Shown here: in pieces, positions 1 through 7,223 of the stretch
How positions within the stretch are numbered: the stretch's first letter is position 1
Layout of the letters: the number at the start of each line of letters is the position of its first letter
NCBI RefSeq assembly: GCF_002563675.1
Contig: NZ_PDJC01000001.1
Location: 310,001-374,000 of the forward strand
Length of the DNA stretch: 64,000 nucleotides
Source: Propionicimonas paludicola
Lineage (GTDB): Bacteria; Actinomycetota; Actinomycetes; Propionibacteriales; Propionibacteriaceae
Direction: 5' to 3'
Notes under the pieces: generated by a model
Database searches by the model: none
Told to the model about the DNA's origin: nothing
The model's input: only the letters and a program-made list of their open reading frames with translations
Made by a program: the position numbers and the translations under genes

Positions 1-1084
1 CCTCGTCGACCTCGTTGAAGTGCGGCAGGGCCTTGCCCTCGTAGAGGACCCGGGCGCCGTCGCGGGAGGTGACCGGAGGCCGGTGCGGATCGTTGAGCAG
101 CCCCTCGGCCAGGTCGGAGGCCGGAACCATGTCCTTGAGCCCCTGCTGGTACTGGATGCCGACCGCATCGGCGCCGAAGTCGTCGGCGATCCGAAGCGCG
201 GCGATGTACATCTTGAACTGGCTGGTGAGCTGCTCGTCGGTGAGGCACTCGGTCCAGTCGCCGTCATTGTCGACGTGGAAGGTCATGCCGGCCTCATCGA
301 GCCAGGCGCGAACTGCTGCGGCCTCGGCGTCGCTGACCTTGTTCATCTCGGCCACCAGAGCGCTCTGGCTGAGCCGCTCTTTGTAGATGCCGGCCGGGTT
401 GAGCAACTCGTCGTCGATGATCGCGTTGTACATGCCCATGCAGCCCTCGTCGAAGACCGCGAGGATGGCCTTCTTCGCGGCGAGTTCGGCGGCCAGCGCG
501 ACACCGAGTTCACGCTCGGGCGAGTCCGGCAGGCTGGGCAGGTCGCGGACGTGTGAGGTGTCGTGGACGATCTGGCCGGTGGTCAGCCACTCGTTCAGCT
601 TCTCGGTGAACCACTCATCGGTGAAGTCCTCGCTCCAGATCGTCGAGTGGGCGATCCCGGCCTTGGTCAGCGATGCGTGCAGATTGGCCATGCCGACCAG
701 TCCCGGGAAGTCGCCGGCGAAGTTGGCGGCCAGCAGGATCGGGCCGCGGTGGTCGCGCAGCCCGGCCAGCACATGGTGGCTGTACTGCCAGACCGCCTCG
801 ATCACCACCAGTGGAGCCTCGGCGGGGATCGCGCCCAGCACGTCCATGCCCTTGCGCTGGCTGTCGATGAAGCCGTGGCCGGTCGCCGGATCCTCCTGGT
901 GGGCCCGGGTGACCGTCCAGCCGAAAGCGGCGGCGGCCGCAGCGAAGCGGCGCTCGACCTCCTGCTGCATCGACCAGGTCTTCAGGTTGGCCGTCAGCCG
1001 CAGATCCCCGCTGGCGACGCTGTAGAGAGTTTTGGGGGCAAGTGCCGGTCGAGGTGCGACGGTCGGCAACTGGTAGCTGATCAC
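1..1084 (-). CDS. L-fucose/L-arabinose isomerase-like protein (partial, C-terminus off window)
   Basis: The reading frame is open on the minus strand from GTG at 1084 to the window edge, giving about 361 residues without a stop. The protein looks like the fucose isomerase-like family (COG2407-type ketol isomerases that interconvert aldose and ketose sugars in the cytoplasm with a metal ion). Visible features are an alpha/beta N-terminal half and the acidic segments FDEGCMGMYNA and NDGDWTECLTDEQ, which suit metal-dependent sugar isomerases. The exact substrate cannot be read from this part. It lies 137 bp downstream of a LacI-type regulator on the same strand, with a candidate operator between them, so it is probably the regulator's target. 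An AGGGA about 12 nt upstream is a weak ribosome site. The family assignment is from remembered sequence character, so confidence is moderate. Confidence 0.6.
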   Translation of the reverse strand, partial: MISYQLPTVAPRPALAPKTLYSVASGDLRLTANLKTWSMQQEVERRFAAAAAAFGWTVTRAHQEDPATGHGFIDSQRKGMDVLGAIPAEAPLVVIEAVWQYSHHVLAGLRDHRGPILLAANFAGDFPGLVGMANLHASLTKAGIAHSTIWSEDFTDEWFTEKLNEWLTTGQIVHDTSHVRDLPSLPDSPERELGVALAAELAAKKAILAVFDEGCMGMYNAIIDDELLNPAGIYKERLSQSALVAEMNKVSDAEAAAVRAWLDEAGMTFHVDNDGDWTECLTDEQLTSQFKMYIAALRIADDFGADAVGIQYQQGLKDMVPASDLAEGLLNDPHRPPVTSRDGARVLYEGKALPHFNEVDE

Positions 1085-1162
1085 ACGCGGTCCAATCCCT
1101 GTGGTGGCTGATCGCCGATCGAGCACCGGGCGGTCCGGTCGTCGTCGACGGATGACTCCAGC

Positions 1163-1190
1163 ATTGCAGCAATCGATTTCAGAATGCAAT
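1163..1190. promoter_or_regulatory. Candidate LacI-family operator
   Basis: ATTGCA at 1163-1168 is matched by TGCAAT at 1185-1190, and the perfect palindrome AATCGATT with a central CG lies between them at 1171-1178. A CG-centred palindrome is typical of LacI-family operators. The site lies between the LacI-type gene and the isomerase-like gene, where the isomerase promoter must be. The outer and inner palindromes are offset by 2 bp, so which one is the true operator is open. Confidence 0.5.
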
Positions 1191-1221
1191 AGGCCTAGTC
1201 AGAGAGATTGCTTGGAGGCAG

Positions 1222-2217
1222 CTACACGCGCTCGAGATCGCTGGGTTGCTGGGTGGCGGAGTCGATCGGCACGACGGTCTCCCGGGGTGGCGTGGCCAGC
1301 CCACGAATCCGCTCCAGCAGCATCTCGGTGGCCGTCGTTCCGAGCTCCCGGGCCGGCAGATGGACCTGGATCACCTCCGGCGGTAGGAGAACCAGGGGCA
1401 GCCCACCCAGCGAGGCGACCCCGATCTGCGGCGGAAGCAGGCCCGCCTCGGACAGCTCGCGGATGACGCCGGTGGCCAGCTTGTTGCTGGCAGCCAGGAT
1501 GGCCTCCGGCGGGTGAGGCAGGCTCATCAGCTGTCGCGCCGCGCTCGCTCCGCCGCTGACGGTGAAGCTCGAGCGGACCAGCAACTCTGCGGCCGGCGGC
1601 TCACCGTTGCGGGTCAGATACTCCTTCGCCCAGCCGTCCACCCGCTCGTCGGCGGTGTCCACGCCGACCGGGCCGGAGATGCAGGCGATCCGCCGGTGGC
1701 CCTGCTCGACCAGCAGCCGGGTGGCCAGGGCGCCGCCGCTGACGTTGTCAGCCACCACCGAGTCGGCGGCCCGGCCCGGGGCTCGGCGGTCAACGCAGAC
1801 CAGCGGGACGCCACGCTCCACGGCCAGGTCGAGCTGTGACTGCGGGCTGGCTGGGACCAGGATGATCCCGGCCACCGGGTCGCTGACCGCGACTCGCAGG
1901 TAGTCCTGCTCGCGCTCGGCCTCCTCGTCGGTGTTGCCGAGCATCACCGAGTAGCCGGCCGACCGGGCCACGTCCTCGACCCCGCGCGCCATGGCCGTGA
2001 AGAAGGGGTTCTCGATGTCGGGGATCAGCATGGCGATGATCTCCGAGGAACTGGTCCGCAGCCGGCGCGCGTTCCGGTTGGGCACGAAGCCGAGTTCGGC
2101 GGCGGCCCGGTGCACGGCCGCGGCGCGCTCGGGGGTCACCTTGATCCCGTTGAACACCCGAGAGACGGTGGCCGCGGAGACTCCGGCGCGGTCGGCGACG
2201 TCGTAGATGGTGACCAT
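1222..2217 (-). CDS. LacI-family transcriptional regulator
   Basis: The 331-residue protein has the LacI layout: an N-terminal helix-turn-helix (TIYDVADRAGVSAATVSRVFNG, residues about 3-24), a hinge helix near residues 45-60 (NRNARRLR), and a periplasmic-binding-protein-like sugar domain to the C-terminus. Such proteins repress sugar genes until an effector binds. The ATG has a good ribosome site, GGAGG 5 nt upstream. The gene precedes the isomerase-like gene on the same strand, so it probably controls that gene and what follows beyond the window edge. The effector is unknown; a pentose, fucose-like sugar or derivative is an inference from the neighbour. Confidence 0.92.
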   Translation of the reverse strand: MVTIYDVADRAGVSAATVSRVFNGIKVTPERAAAVHRAAAELGFVPNRNARRLRTSSSEIIAMLIPDIENPFFTAMARGVEDVARSAGYSVMLGNTDEEAEREQDYLRVAVSDPVAGIILVPASPQSQLDLAVERGVPLVCVDRRAPGRAADSVVADNVSGGALATRLLVEQGHRRIACISGPVGVDTADERVDGWAKEYLTRNGEPPAAELLVRSSFTVSGGASAARQLMSLPHPPEAILAASNKLATGVIRELSEAGLLPPQIGVASLGGLPLVLLPPEVIQVHLPARELGTTATEMLLERIRGLATPPRETVVPIDSATQQPSDLERV

Positions 2218-2397
2218 CCGAGCCTCCGTCCTGCCCCGCCCCGGCCTGTGCGTGCGGCCGCGGGCCGCCGGTGGGAGCCACGCCCCTGGGCAGAGAGCTT
2301 AGGGGAGTCAGGACCGATTCCCGCCAGCCAACCGTCACCGGGGTTGGTTAGGCTCAGCCACCTGCGGTCGACGGCATCGTGGGGCAAGGAGTGTGGG

Positions 2398-3318
2398 ATG
2401 CGGCGTTCGATCGCTGTGCAGTTCGTGCTGCTGGCCCTGGTCTGGGGGTCGAGCTTCCTGTTCGTGAAGATCGCCCTGACCGAACTGCATCCCGGCCAGC
2501 TGGTGTTCGGCCGGCTCCTGATCGGTGCGCTGACCTTGGTCGTGCTGGCGGCGTGGCGGCGTCCACGGTTGCCGCAGACGTTGGCCGGCTGGGGGCATCT
2601 GACCGTCTTGGGCGCGTTGTGGTGCGTGATCCCGTTCAACCTGTTCGCATGGGCGCAGCAGCAGGTGGCGTCCAGCTTGGCGTCGATCCTGAACGCCACT
2701 ACGCCGCTGATGACAGCACTTGCCGCGTGGCTGCTGCTCCGGGATCGGCCCGGGGCCTCGCGAGCTCTCGGCTTGGTGCTCGGCGTTCTCGGCGTGGTGG
2801 TGATCGCCCAGCCCTGGACGGGTGGGCTGGACGGCAGCCTGGCCGGTCAGCTCGGCTGCTTGGGAGCGACCGCGTGCTACGGGCTGGGCTTCGCCTACCA
2901 CCGCCGGTTCATCGCGCCGCTCGAGCTGTCCGCCCTGGCGACCGCACTGGTCCAGATCGTCTCTGCCGCGGTGCTCTCCGGCCTGATCCTGCCGTTCGCC
3001 GGCGGGCTGCCGGCCGCACCTGGTTGGCCGGTCTTCGGAGCGTTGCTCGGCATCGGAGCGCTGGGCACCGGTGCGGCCTACGTCTGGAACGCGAGCGTGG
3101 TCAACGCCTGGGGGCCGACTAGGGCGTCCACGGTCACCTACCTGATCCCGGTGGTCGGCGTCCTGCTGGGCGTCCTGGTGCTCGGCGAGCCACTGTCCTG
3201 GGCCGAGCCGGTCGGCGGGCTGGTGGTGCTGGCCGGTGTGTCGATCGTGCAGGGTCGATGGTCGCTCGGATTGGCCCGCGCTAGTAGGGTCGAACTCGTA
3301 GCGAGCGAGGAGGAATGA
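2398..3318 (+). CDS. EamA/DMT-family transporter
   Basis: A 306-residue integral membrane protein with about ten hydrophobic segments arranged as two EamA repeats, the layout of drug/metabolite exporters of the DMT superfamily. The N-terminus reads RRSIAVQFVLLALVWGSSF, where WGSSF is the usual first-helix motif of the family. I chose ATG 2398 because AAGGAG lies 6 nt upstream; the frame stays open further upstream but has no comparable signal. The stop codon overlaps the next gene's first ATG (ATGA), so the two are probably co-translated. Substrate unknown; amino-acid or metabolite export is the commonest role. Confidence 0.88.
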   Translation: MRRSIAVQFVLLALVWGSSFLFVKIALTELHPGQLVFGRLLIGALTLVVLAAWRRPRLPQTLAGWGHLTVLGALWCVIPFNLFAWAQQQVASSLASILNATTPLMTALAAWLLLRDRPGASRALGLVLGVLGVVVIAQPWTGGLDGSLAGQLGCLGATACYGLGFAYHRRFIAPLELSALATALVQIVSAAVLSGLILPFAGGLPAAPGWPVFGALLGIGALGTGAAYVWNASVVNAWGPTRASTVTYLIPVVGVLLGVLVLGEPLSWAEPVGGLVVLAGVSIVQGRWSLGLARASRVELVASEEE

Positions 3319-3860
3319 TGGCCGATCTGAGCGGCAAGAAGGTGGCTTTCCTGCTGAAGCGCGGGGTTGAGCAGCCGGAGCTGACCGAGCCGTGGGCAGT
3401 GCTGGAGAGTGCCGGCGCCGAGCCGGTCCTGGTCAGCGAAGAGCCCGGGACGATCACCGCGCTGATCCACGACTGGGATCGTGGCGACGACTTCGACGTC
3501 GACATCACCCTGGACGACGCCGACCCGGCCGACTACGACGCGCTGGTCCTGCCCGGCGGCACCCTGAACTCCGACAAGATCCGGACGAACCCGAAGGCCA
3601 TCGCCTTCGTGAAGGCCTTCTTCGATGCCGGCAAGCCGGTCGCTTCGATCTGCCACGGCCCGTGGATCCTGATCGAGGCCGGCGTGGTGCCCGGTCGCAA
3701 GATCACCTCCACCACCCGGATCTCCACCGACTTGAAGAACGCCGGCGCCGACTGGGTGGACGCCGAGGTGGTCGTCGACGGCAACCTGGTGACCAGCCGC
3801 AGCCCGCGGGATCTGCCGGCGTTCAACGCCGCTCTGGTCGAGGCGGTCGCCGGAGCCTGA
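3318..3860 (+). CDS. DJ-1/PfpI-family protein (type 1 glutamine amidotransferase-like)
   Basis: The protein of 180 residues has the flavodoxin-like DJ-1/PfpI fold: the strand KKVAFLLKRGVEQPEL, LVLPGG, and the nucleophile elbow ASICHGPW with the reactive cysteine near residue 112, followed by histidine. PfpI-type members are reported as cysteine peptidases or glyoxal/protein deglycases. Two ATG codons stand in tandem (3315 and 3318); the second is better spaced from the AGGAGG site, the first overlaps the upstream stop as ATGA. The gene is the second cistron after the EamA exporter. A role in carbonyl or oxidative stress is inference from the family. Confidence 0.88.
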   Translation: MADLSGKKVAFLLKRGVEQPELTEPWAVLESAGAEPVLVSEEPGTITALIHDWDRGDDFDVDITLDDADPADYDALVLPGGTLNSDKIRTNPKAIAFVKAFFDAGKPVASICHGPWILIEAGVVPGRKITSTTRISTDLKNAGADWVDAEVVVDGNLVTSRSPRDLPAFNAALVEAVAGA

Positions 3861-3874
3861 TCCGGCCGTCCCTT

Positions 3875-3894
3875 GGCCGGTCTACTGACCGGCC
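3875..3894. terminator. Hairpin between convergent genes
   Basis: GGCCGGTC (3875-3882) and GACCGGCC (3887-3894) form a perfect 8-bp stem with a TACT loop. It includes the stop codon of the TrmB-like gene and lies just after the PfpI gene, so it can end transcription from both sides. There is no T-run. Confidence 0.5.
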
Positions 3895-4694
3895 AGCGGG
3901 GCGTACTTGTCCCGCAGCCGCTGCAGGCCCGGCCCGAAGCTGGCCTCCAGCACGTCGGCATGGCGATCGAGCATCTCGATCTTGTACAGGTCGTGGCGAA
4001 CCAGCTCGGTGACCGGCACCACCAGCCCGGGATGTGACGTCCACGCCGCACGGGAATGGGCGCCGGCCGAGACATTGCCCGCGACGATCTCACGGTCGTC
4101 GACCGAGATCACCAGCCAGCGTCCGCCCAGCCCGGAGGTGACCACATCGGTGCCCGGGTGCCGATGGATTACCGCCCCGGGAAGTTCCAGCTCGCCATAG
4201 CCGATCACGATCACCGTGACCCCACGCGCGATCGCCGCGATCAGCTGCTCGTGCAGGGCCGGGACGTCCTGAGCCCAGATCTCGGCCAGAATCCGCGACT
4301 TGGCCACGCTGATCAGCTGGTTGGCTCGCTCGATGATGGCGCTGCGCCCTTGTAGATCCCAGATCTCCCCACCGGACTCGGCGGCGTTGGCGTAGACGGT
4401 GAGGGCGTCCTCGGCGGCGTCCAGGTTGTCGTTGAACTGGGCGCGAAGCCGTGAGATCAGTTCGCGCGGCGGCAGCGGACCGTACTTCTGGGGCTCACCG
4501 CGGGAGACCTGGACGATGTTGCGCGCGGTCAGTGAGGCCAGGACCTCATAGATCTTGGCCCGCGCGATTCCAGCGCGCTTGGCGATCGCGTAGCCGGTGG
4601 CCGGAGCCTCTTCGAGCAGGGCCAGGTAGGCCCTGGACTCCCACTCGGTCAGGCCGAGGGTTTGCAGGGCTGCGGTGACTTCGGATGTCGCCAA
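3882..4694 (-). CDS. TrmB-like transcriptional regulator
   Basis: The 270-residue protein starts with a winged helix of the TrmB type (LQTLGLTEWESRAYLALLEEAPATGYAIAKRAG, residues about 11-43; recognition region ARAKIYEVLASL), then a short coiled segment (residues about 80-105), then a TrmB-type C-terminal effector domain. The start is a TTG with a strong AGGAGG six nt upstream. It is divergent from the EamA exporter at 4781 with an 86-bp gap containing repeated AACTAC motifs, so it likely controls that exporter and itself. In archaea TrmB proteins sense sugars; the ligand here is unknown. Confidence 0.85.
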   Translation of the reverse strand: MATSEVTAALQTLGLTEWESRAYLALLEEAPATGYAIAKRAGIARAKIYEVLASLTARNIVQVSRGEPQKYGPLPPRELISRLRAQFNDNLDAAEDALTVYANAAESGGEIWDLQGRSAIIERANQLISVAKSRILAEIWAQDVPALHEQLIAAIARGVTVIVIGYGELELPGAVIHRHPGTDVVTSGLGGRWLVISVDDREIVAGNVSAGAHSRAAWTSHPGLVVPVTELVRHDLYKIEMLDRHADVLEASFGPGLQRLRDKYAPLAGQ

Positions 4695-4735
4695 GGTGTC
4701 CTCCTCGGGCCAGAAGCCTAGCGCTCGCCTGACGA

Positions 4736-4766
4736 AACTACTATGCGTAACTACCTGGGTAACTAC
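4736..4766. promoter_or_regulatory. Triple AACTAC repeat in the TrmB/EamA divergent promoter
   Basis: AACTAC occurs at 4736-4741, 4749-4754 and 4761-4766 (steps of 13 and 12 bp). The last two are part of a longer GTAACTAC repeat, and TACC-TG-GGTA forms a small inverted repeat between them. A TACGCT box at 4767-4772 lies 8 nt before the EamA ATG and may be its -10. The repeats would therefore lie just upstream of and over the core promoter. Assignment to the TrmB-like protein is inference from adjacency. Confidence 0.5.
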
Positions 4767-4780
4767 TACGCTCTGGCGTC

Positions 4781-5674
4781 ATGTCCGATCGACTCTCCGC
4801 CCTGTTGGCCCTGATCGCCTCGACGATGCTCTTCGCCGCCAGCTACACCCTGACCAAGGTCGCTCTGGTCGATCTGCCGCCGTTCACTCTCGGCCTGGCC
4901 CGGTTCGTTCTGGCCGGAGCCATCCTCGCCCTGTGGGCGGTGGTCACCCGGCAGCCACGACCCAGTCGGGCGGACCGGCGTCGGCTGCTCGCTGCCGGGC
5001 TCCTCGGGGTGACGGCGTACTTCGCCGTGGAGAACGTGGCCTTGCAGTGGGCCAATGCCACCGATGCAGCGTTGTTGGTGGCGTCCTACCCGGCGCTGAC
5101 AGCGCTGGCTGATGCAGCGGTGAACCGCCGTCGCACCTCCGCTGTCGCCTGGCTCGGGATCGCCTTGGCCGGGCTGGGGGTGAGCGTCATCGTGGTGGCG
5201 GTCCCGGACGCGTCCGCCATGACGCCGATGCGGCTGTGGGGTGACCTGCTCCTCCTGGTCCCGGGAGTCTTGTGGGCGTTTTACACCTTCATCACCACAG
5301 AGGTGACGACTTCGCCGCTGCTCACCATCACCTGGCAGGACGCGATTGGCGGGCTCGCCTTCGTGCCGTTGGCGCTGCTGGAGCTGCCCCGTTGGCATTG
5401 GCCGACCCAGCCGTCGTCCACGTTGGCAGCCCTCGCCGGGCTCACCCTGCTGTGCTCGATCGCCGCCATGGTGACCTACGCCCGGGCCTTGCGCGGGCTG
5501 TCCAGCACCACGGTCGTCACCGGGCTGAACCTGGTGCCGCTATGGGGGCTGGTGATTGCCGCCAGCTTCCTGCACGAGCAGGTTCACCTGCTGCAGCTGG
5601 CCGGCGGCCTCATCGTCTGCCTGGGGGTCACCCTGACGGCGCTCAAGCCCGCCGGAGTTGTGGTCGGCGCGTAG
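4781..5674 (+). CDS. EamA/DMT-family transporter
   Basis: A 297-residue membrane protein with about ten transmembrane segments in two EamA halves (ALLALIASTMLFAASYTLTK at the start; second half begins near residue 150). It is a second DMT exporter paralogous in type to the one at 2398. No Shine-Dalgarno sequence precedes ATG 4781, but TACGCT lies 8 nt upstream, so the mRNA may be leaderless. The adjacent divergent TrmB-like regulator suggests ligand-induced expression of the exporter. Substrate unknown. Confidence 0.88.
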   Translation: MSDRLSALLALIASTMLFAASYTLTKVALVDLPPFTLGLARFVLAGAILALWAVVTRQPRPSRADRRRLLAAGLLGVTAYFAVENVALQWANATDAALLVASYPALTALADAAVNRRRTSAVAWLGIALAGLGVSVIVVAVPDASAMTPMRLWGDLLLLVPGVLWAFYTFITTEVTTSPLLTITWQDAIGGLAFVPLALLELPRWHWPTQPSSTLAALAGLTLLCSIAAMVTYARALRGLSSTTVVTGLNLVPLWGLVIAASFLHEQVHLLQLAGGLIVCLGVTLTALKPAGVVVGA

Positions 5675-5780
5675 CCGGAGACTCGCCAAGGTCGTCGATG
5701 CGATTTGCGGACTCGATGGGTCTGCGCGCGTCCCTGATGGTCCTGCGGCGAATCGAGACGGCACATCGCGTCAGCGCAAA

Positions 5781-5815
5781 GGGCGAGCGGACGGAAGGGG
5801 TCCGTCCACTCGCCC
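5781..5815. terminator. Bidirectional terminator hairpin
   Basis: GGGCGAG/CTCGCCC (5781-5787 and 5809-5815) continue into GGACGG/CCGTCC (5789-5794 and 5802-5807) with one C-A mismatch, giving a 13-bp stem and a 7-nt loop. It sits between the convergent EamA exporter and cytochrome b5-like gene. Confidence 0.75.
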
Positions 5816-5829
5816 TGAAGGGTGCTGGC

Positions 5830-6222
5830 TCAGGCCAGCTTGCCGATCTTGTACTTGGCCAACGCGCGGGCGGCCGCACCGGTGCTGCCGTGCTGAGCGC
5901 GGAAAGCCTTGGTGCCGTTCTTGCCGCACAGCGACAGGATCGCCCGGGAACCGCCTGGGTGCTTCTTGATCCACTTGGTCAGGTCGTAGACGCCGGTGCC
6001 GACGACGGTCCAGCACGACTTGGCGGTCTTGTGCTTCTTGACCGTCGCCATCTTGTACTTCTTGACCGCGGCCACGTGCACCTGGCTGGTGCTGACGGTG
6101 GCGGAGGCGGAGACGGGTGCGGCCACGGCCGGGGCCACGGCGGGGCCCCAGGCGACCAGGGATAGTGCGGTGGCCAGCGGGATCAGGATGACTTTGGCGA
6201 GGGTCGTCGTGAGGGAAGACAT
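5830..6222 (-). CDS. Secreted cytochrome b5-like heme-binding protein
   Basis: The 130-residue protein has an N-terminal signal peptide (hydrophobic residues about 9-30, small-residue cleavage region near 33-38), a short Lys-rich linker, and a cytochrome b5 fold. The b5 signature is clear: CWTVVGTGVYDLTKWIKKHPGG (residues 70-91) with His88 as first heme ligand, and His111 in FRAQHGS in the place of the second. Cytochrome b5 domains carry a single b heme and pass electrons. Here the protein would act outside the membrane; no transmembrane anchor follows the signal peptide. Cys70 and Cys99 could form a disulfide. AAAGG 6 nt upstream supports the ATG. Partner unknown; no reductase is next to it. 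Confidence 0.85.
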   Translation of the reverse strand: MSSLTTTLAKVILIPLATALSLVAWGPAVAPAVAAPVSASATVSTSQVHVAAVKKYKMATVKKHKTAKSCWTVVGTGVYDLTKWIKKHPGGSRAILSLCGKNGTKAFRAQHGSTGAAARALAKYKIGKLA

Positions 6223-6242
6223 TCACGGCCTTTCGTTCGGGT

Positions 6243-6266
6243 CTGTGGAGCCGGACGGCTCCACAG
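6243..6266 (-). other. Perfect hairpin at the 5' end of the cytochrome b5-like transcript
   Basis: CTGTGGAGCC (6243-6252) pairs perfectly with GGCTCCACAG (6257-6266) around a 4-nt loop. It lies 20 nt upstream of the start codon and just downstream of the TAGCGT -10 box, so the predicted transcript would begin inside its first arm. It may be an operator or an mRNA-stabilising structure; the sequence does not decide. Confidence 0.5.
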
Positions 6267-6269
6267 CCG

Positions 6270-6325
6270 ACGCTAGGTCGGGCCGTCTCAGAACGTCCTC
6301 AAGCCAACCTCAAGTCCACCTCAAG
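6270..6325 (-). promoter_or_regulatory. Cytochrome b5-like gene promoter with three 11-bp-spaced heptamers
   Basis: Reading along the minus strand, CTTGAGG occurs three times (plus-strand CCTCAAG at 6297-6303, 6308-6314 and 6319-6325), each step exactly 11 bp. A TAGCGT box follows at 6275-6270. The expected -35 position (6293-6298) has no consensus and is abutted by the first heptamer. Heptamers on an 11-bp period beside a poor -35 are the known geometry of OmpR/PhoB-type activator sites. No OmpR-type regulator gene lies in the window. Confidence 0.65.
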
Positions 6326-6356
6326 GAGCCGAAGTGATCGGCTCCGTGAGGTGGAC
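6314..6356 (-). terminator. Terminator-like hairpin after the sigma/membrane-partner operon
   Basis: GTCCACCTCA (6314-6323) pairs with TGAGGTGGAC (6347-6356), continuing after one mismatch into GGAGCCGA/TCGGCTCC with an AGTGA loop. This 18-bp stem lies just downstream of the stop of the gene at 6378. Its left arm includes part of the heptamer repeats of the next gene. Confidence 0.65.
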
Positions 6357-6377
6357 GGTTCGGGGTGCGGTTGCGCT

Positions 6378-7223
6378 TCAGAAGAGCTTGACGGCGGACT
6401 GGCTGATCCGGAAGCCATGCTTGGTGCGAGCGTTGGTGCACGTCACTCCGCTCGTCTCCGGAGTGCAGCTGAAGTCGCCCGCGGTCAGCGTCTTGCCGTA
6501 GGGCAAGACCGCCAGCGTGTAAGACGGATCTTGCAGACCGGGACGGGTCTGGCCGAACTGCGCGTCCCACCACAGCGTGCCGTCAACGCTCATCCCCCAC
6601 CCGTTCGGGTCATTCAACTGAGGGTACTGGGTCTGATCGCTGCCGCACCACCAGGCGCCGCGGCCTACGGTGTTCACCTCAACGCCTTCCACCACCCCGT
6701 CGTCGCAGCCGAGCTGCTCGCGGGTGGGTTCGATCCCGGGCATCTCAACGTTGTTGTCGCAGTTGGCGAACTCGGTGCTGATGCTGCACCAGAACTTGCC
6801 GCTCGGCGAGGAGAAGAAGCTCACTCGCGTCTCTCGCAGTTTGATGTCAGCCGCCGAGTACTCGATCTGCTCACCCACGCTCGAGACATCTCGAGTGGTC
6901 GCCGTCGGGTCCCAGTTCGGACGGACGAGCGTGGTACTCGGCGTCTGCGACGGCGACGGCGGCGCACTGCTCGTGGGGCTGGAGCTGGACGGAACCGGGC
7001 TCGGTGATGCCGCGATCCCCGGCTGTGCGGGGTGGGGGAGCAGGGTGGCTCCCCAGCCCAGCCCGGCCACGGCGACCAGGCTCGCGGTGATGCCGGCCAC
7101 CCGCCGCTGACGGCGGATCCGGCGGCCGGTCGCTTCGACGCGCTCGGCCAAGGTGTCATCGGGGGTCCCGGCCGAGGTGTGCTCGACCAGGGAGGTGCGG
7201 ATGAGATCGTCCAGGTCGTTCAT
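6378..7223 (-). CDS. Membrane-anchored protein with six-Cys extracellular domain, partner of ECF sigma factor
   Basis: The 281-residue protein has a cytoplasmic N-terminus (residues 1-42), one transmembrane helix (about 43-62), a Ser/Pro/Thr-rich linker (about 70-98) and an extracellular domain with six cysteines (146, 155, 173, 193, 253, 262). The repeated SGKFWCS and GDFSCTPETSGVTC elements resemble DUF6636-type domains. Its start overlaps the stop of the sigma gene (ATGA), so it is co-translated and topologically suited to be an anti-sigma factor. However, no zinc-containing anti-sigma motif (HxxxCxxC) is seen. Calling it an anti-sigma factor is therefore inference from position. Confidence 0.7.
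   Translation of the reverse strand: MNDLDDLIRTSLVEHTSAGTPDDTLAERVEATGRRIRRQRRVAGITASLVAVAGLGWGATLLPHPAQPGIAASPSPVPSSSSPTSSAPPSPSQTPSTTLVRPNWDPTATTRDVSSVGEQIEYSAADIKLRETRVSFFSSPSGKFWCSISTEFANCDNNVEMPGIEPTREQLGCDDGVVEGVEVNTVGRGAWWCGSDQTQYPQLNDPNGWGMSVDGTLWWDAQFGQTRPGLQDPSYTLAVLPYGKTLTAGDFSCTPETSGVTCTNARTKHGFRISQSAVKLF

Noticed and set aside
6243-6266. Hairpin read as a terminator of the cytochrome b5-like gene's upstream operon
   Set aside because: A better terminator lies at 6314-6356 directly after the upstream gene, and this hairpin falls downstream of the next gene's -10.
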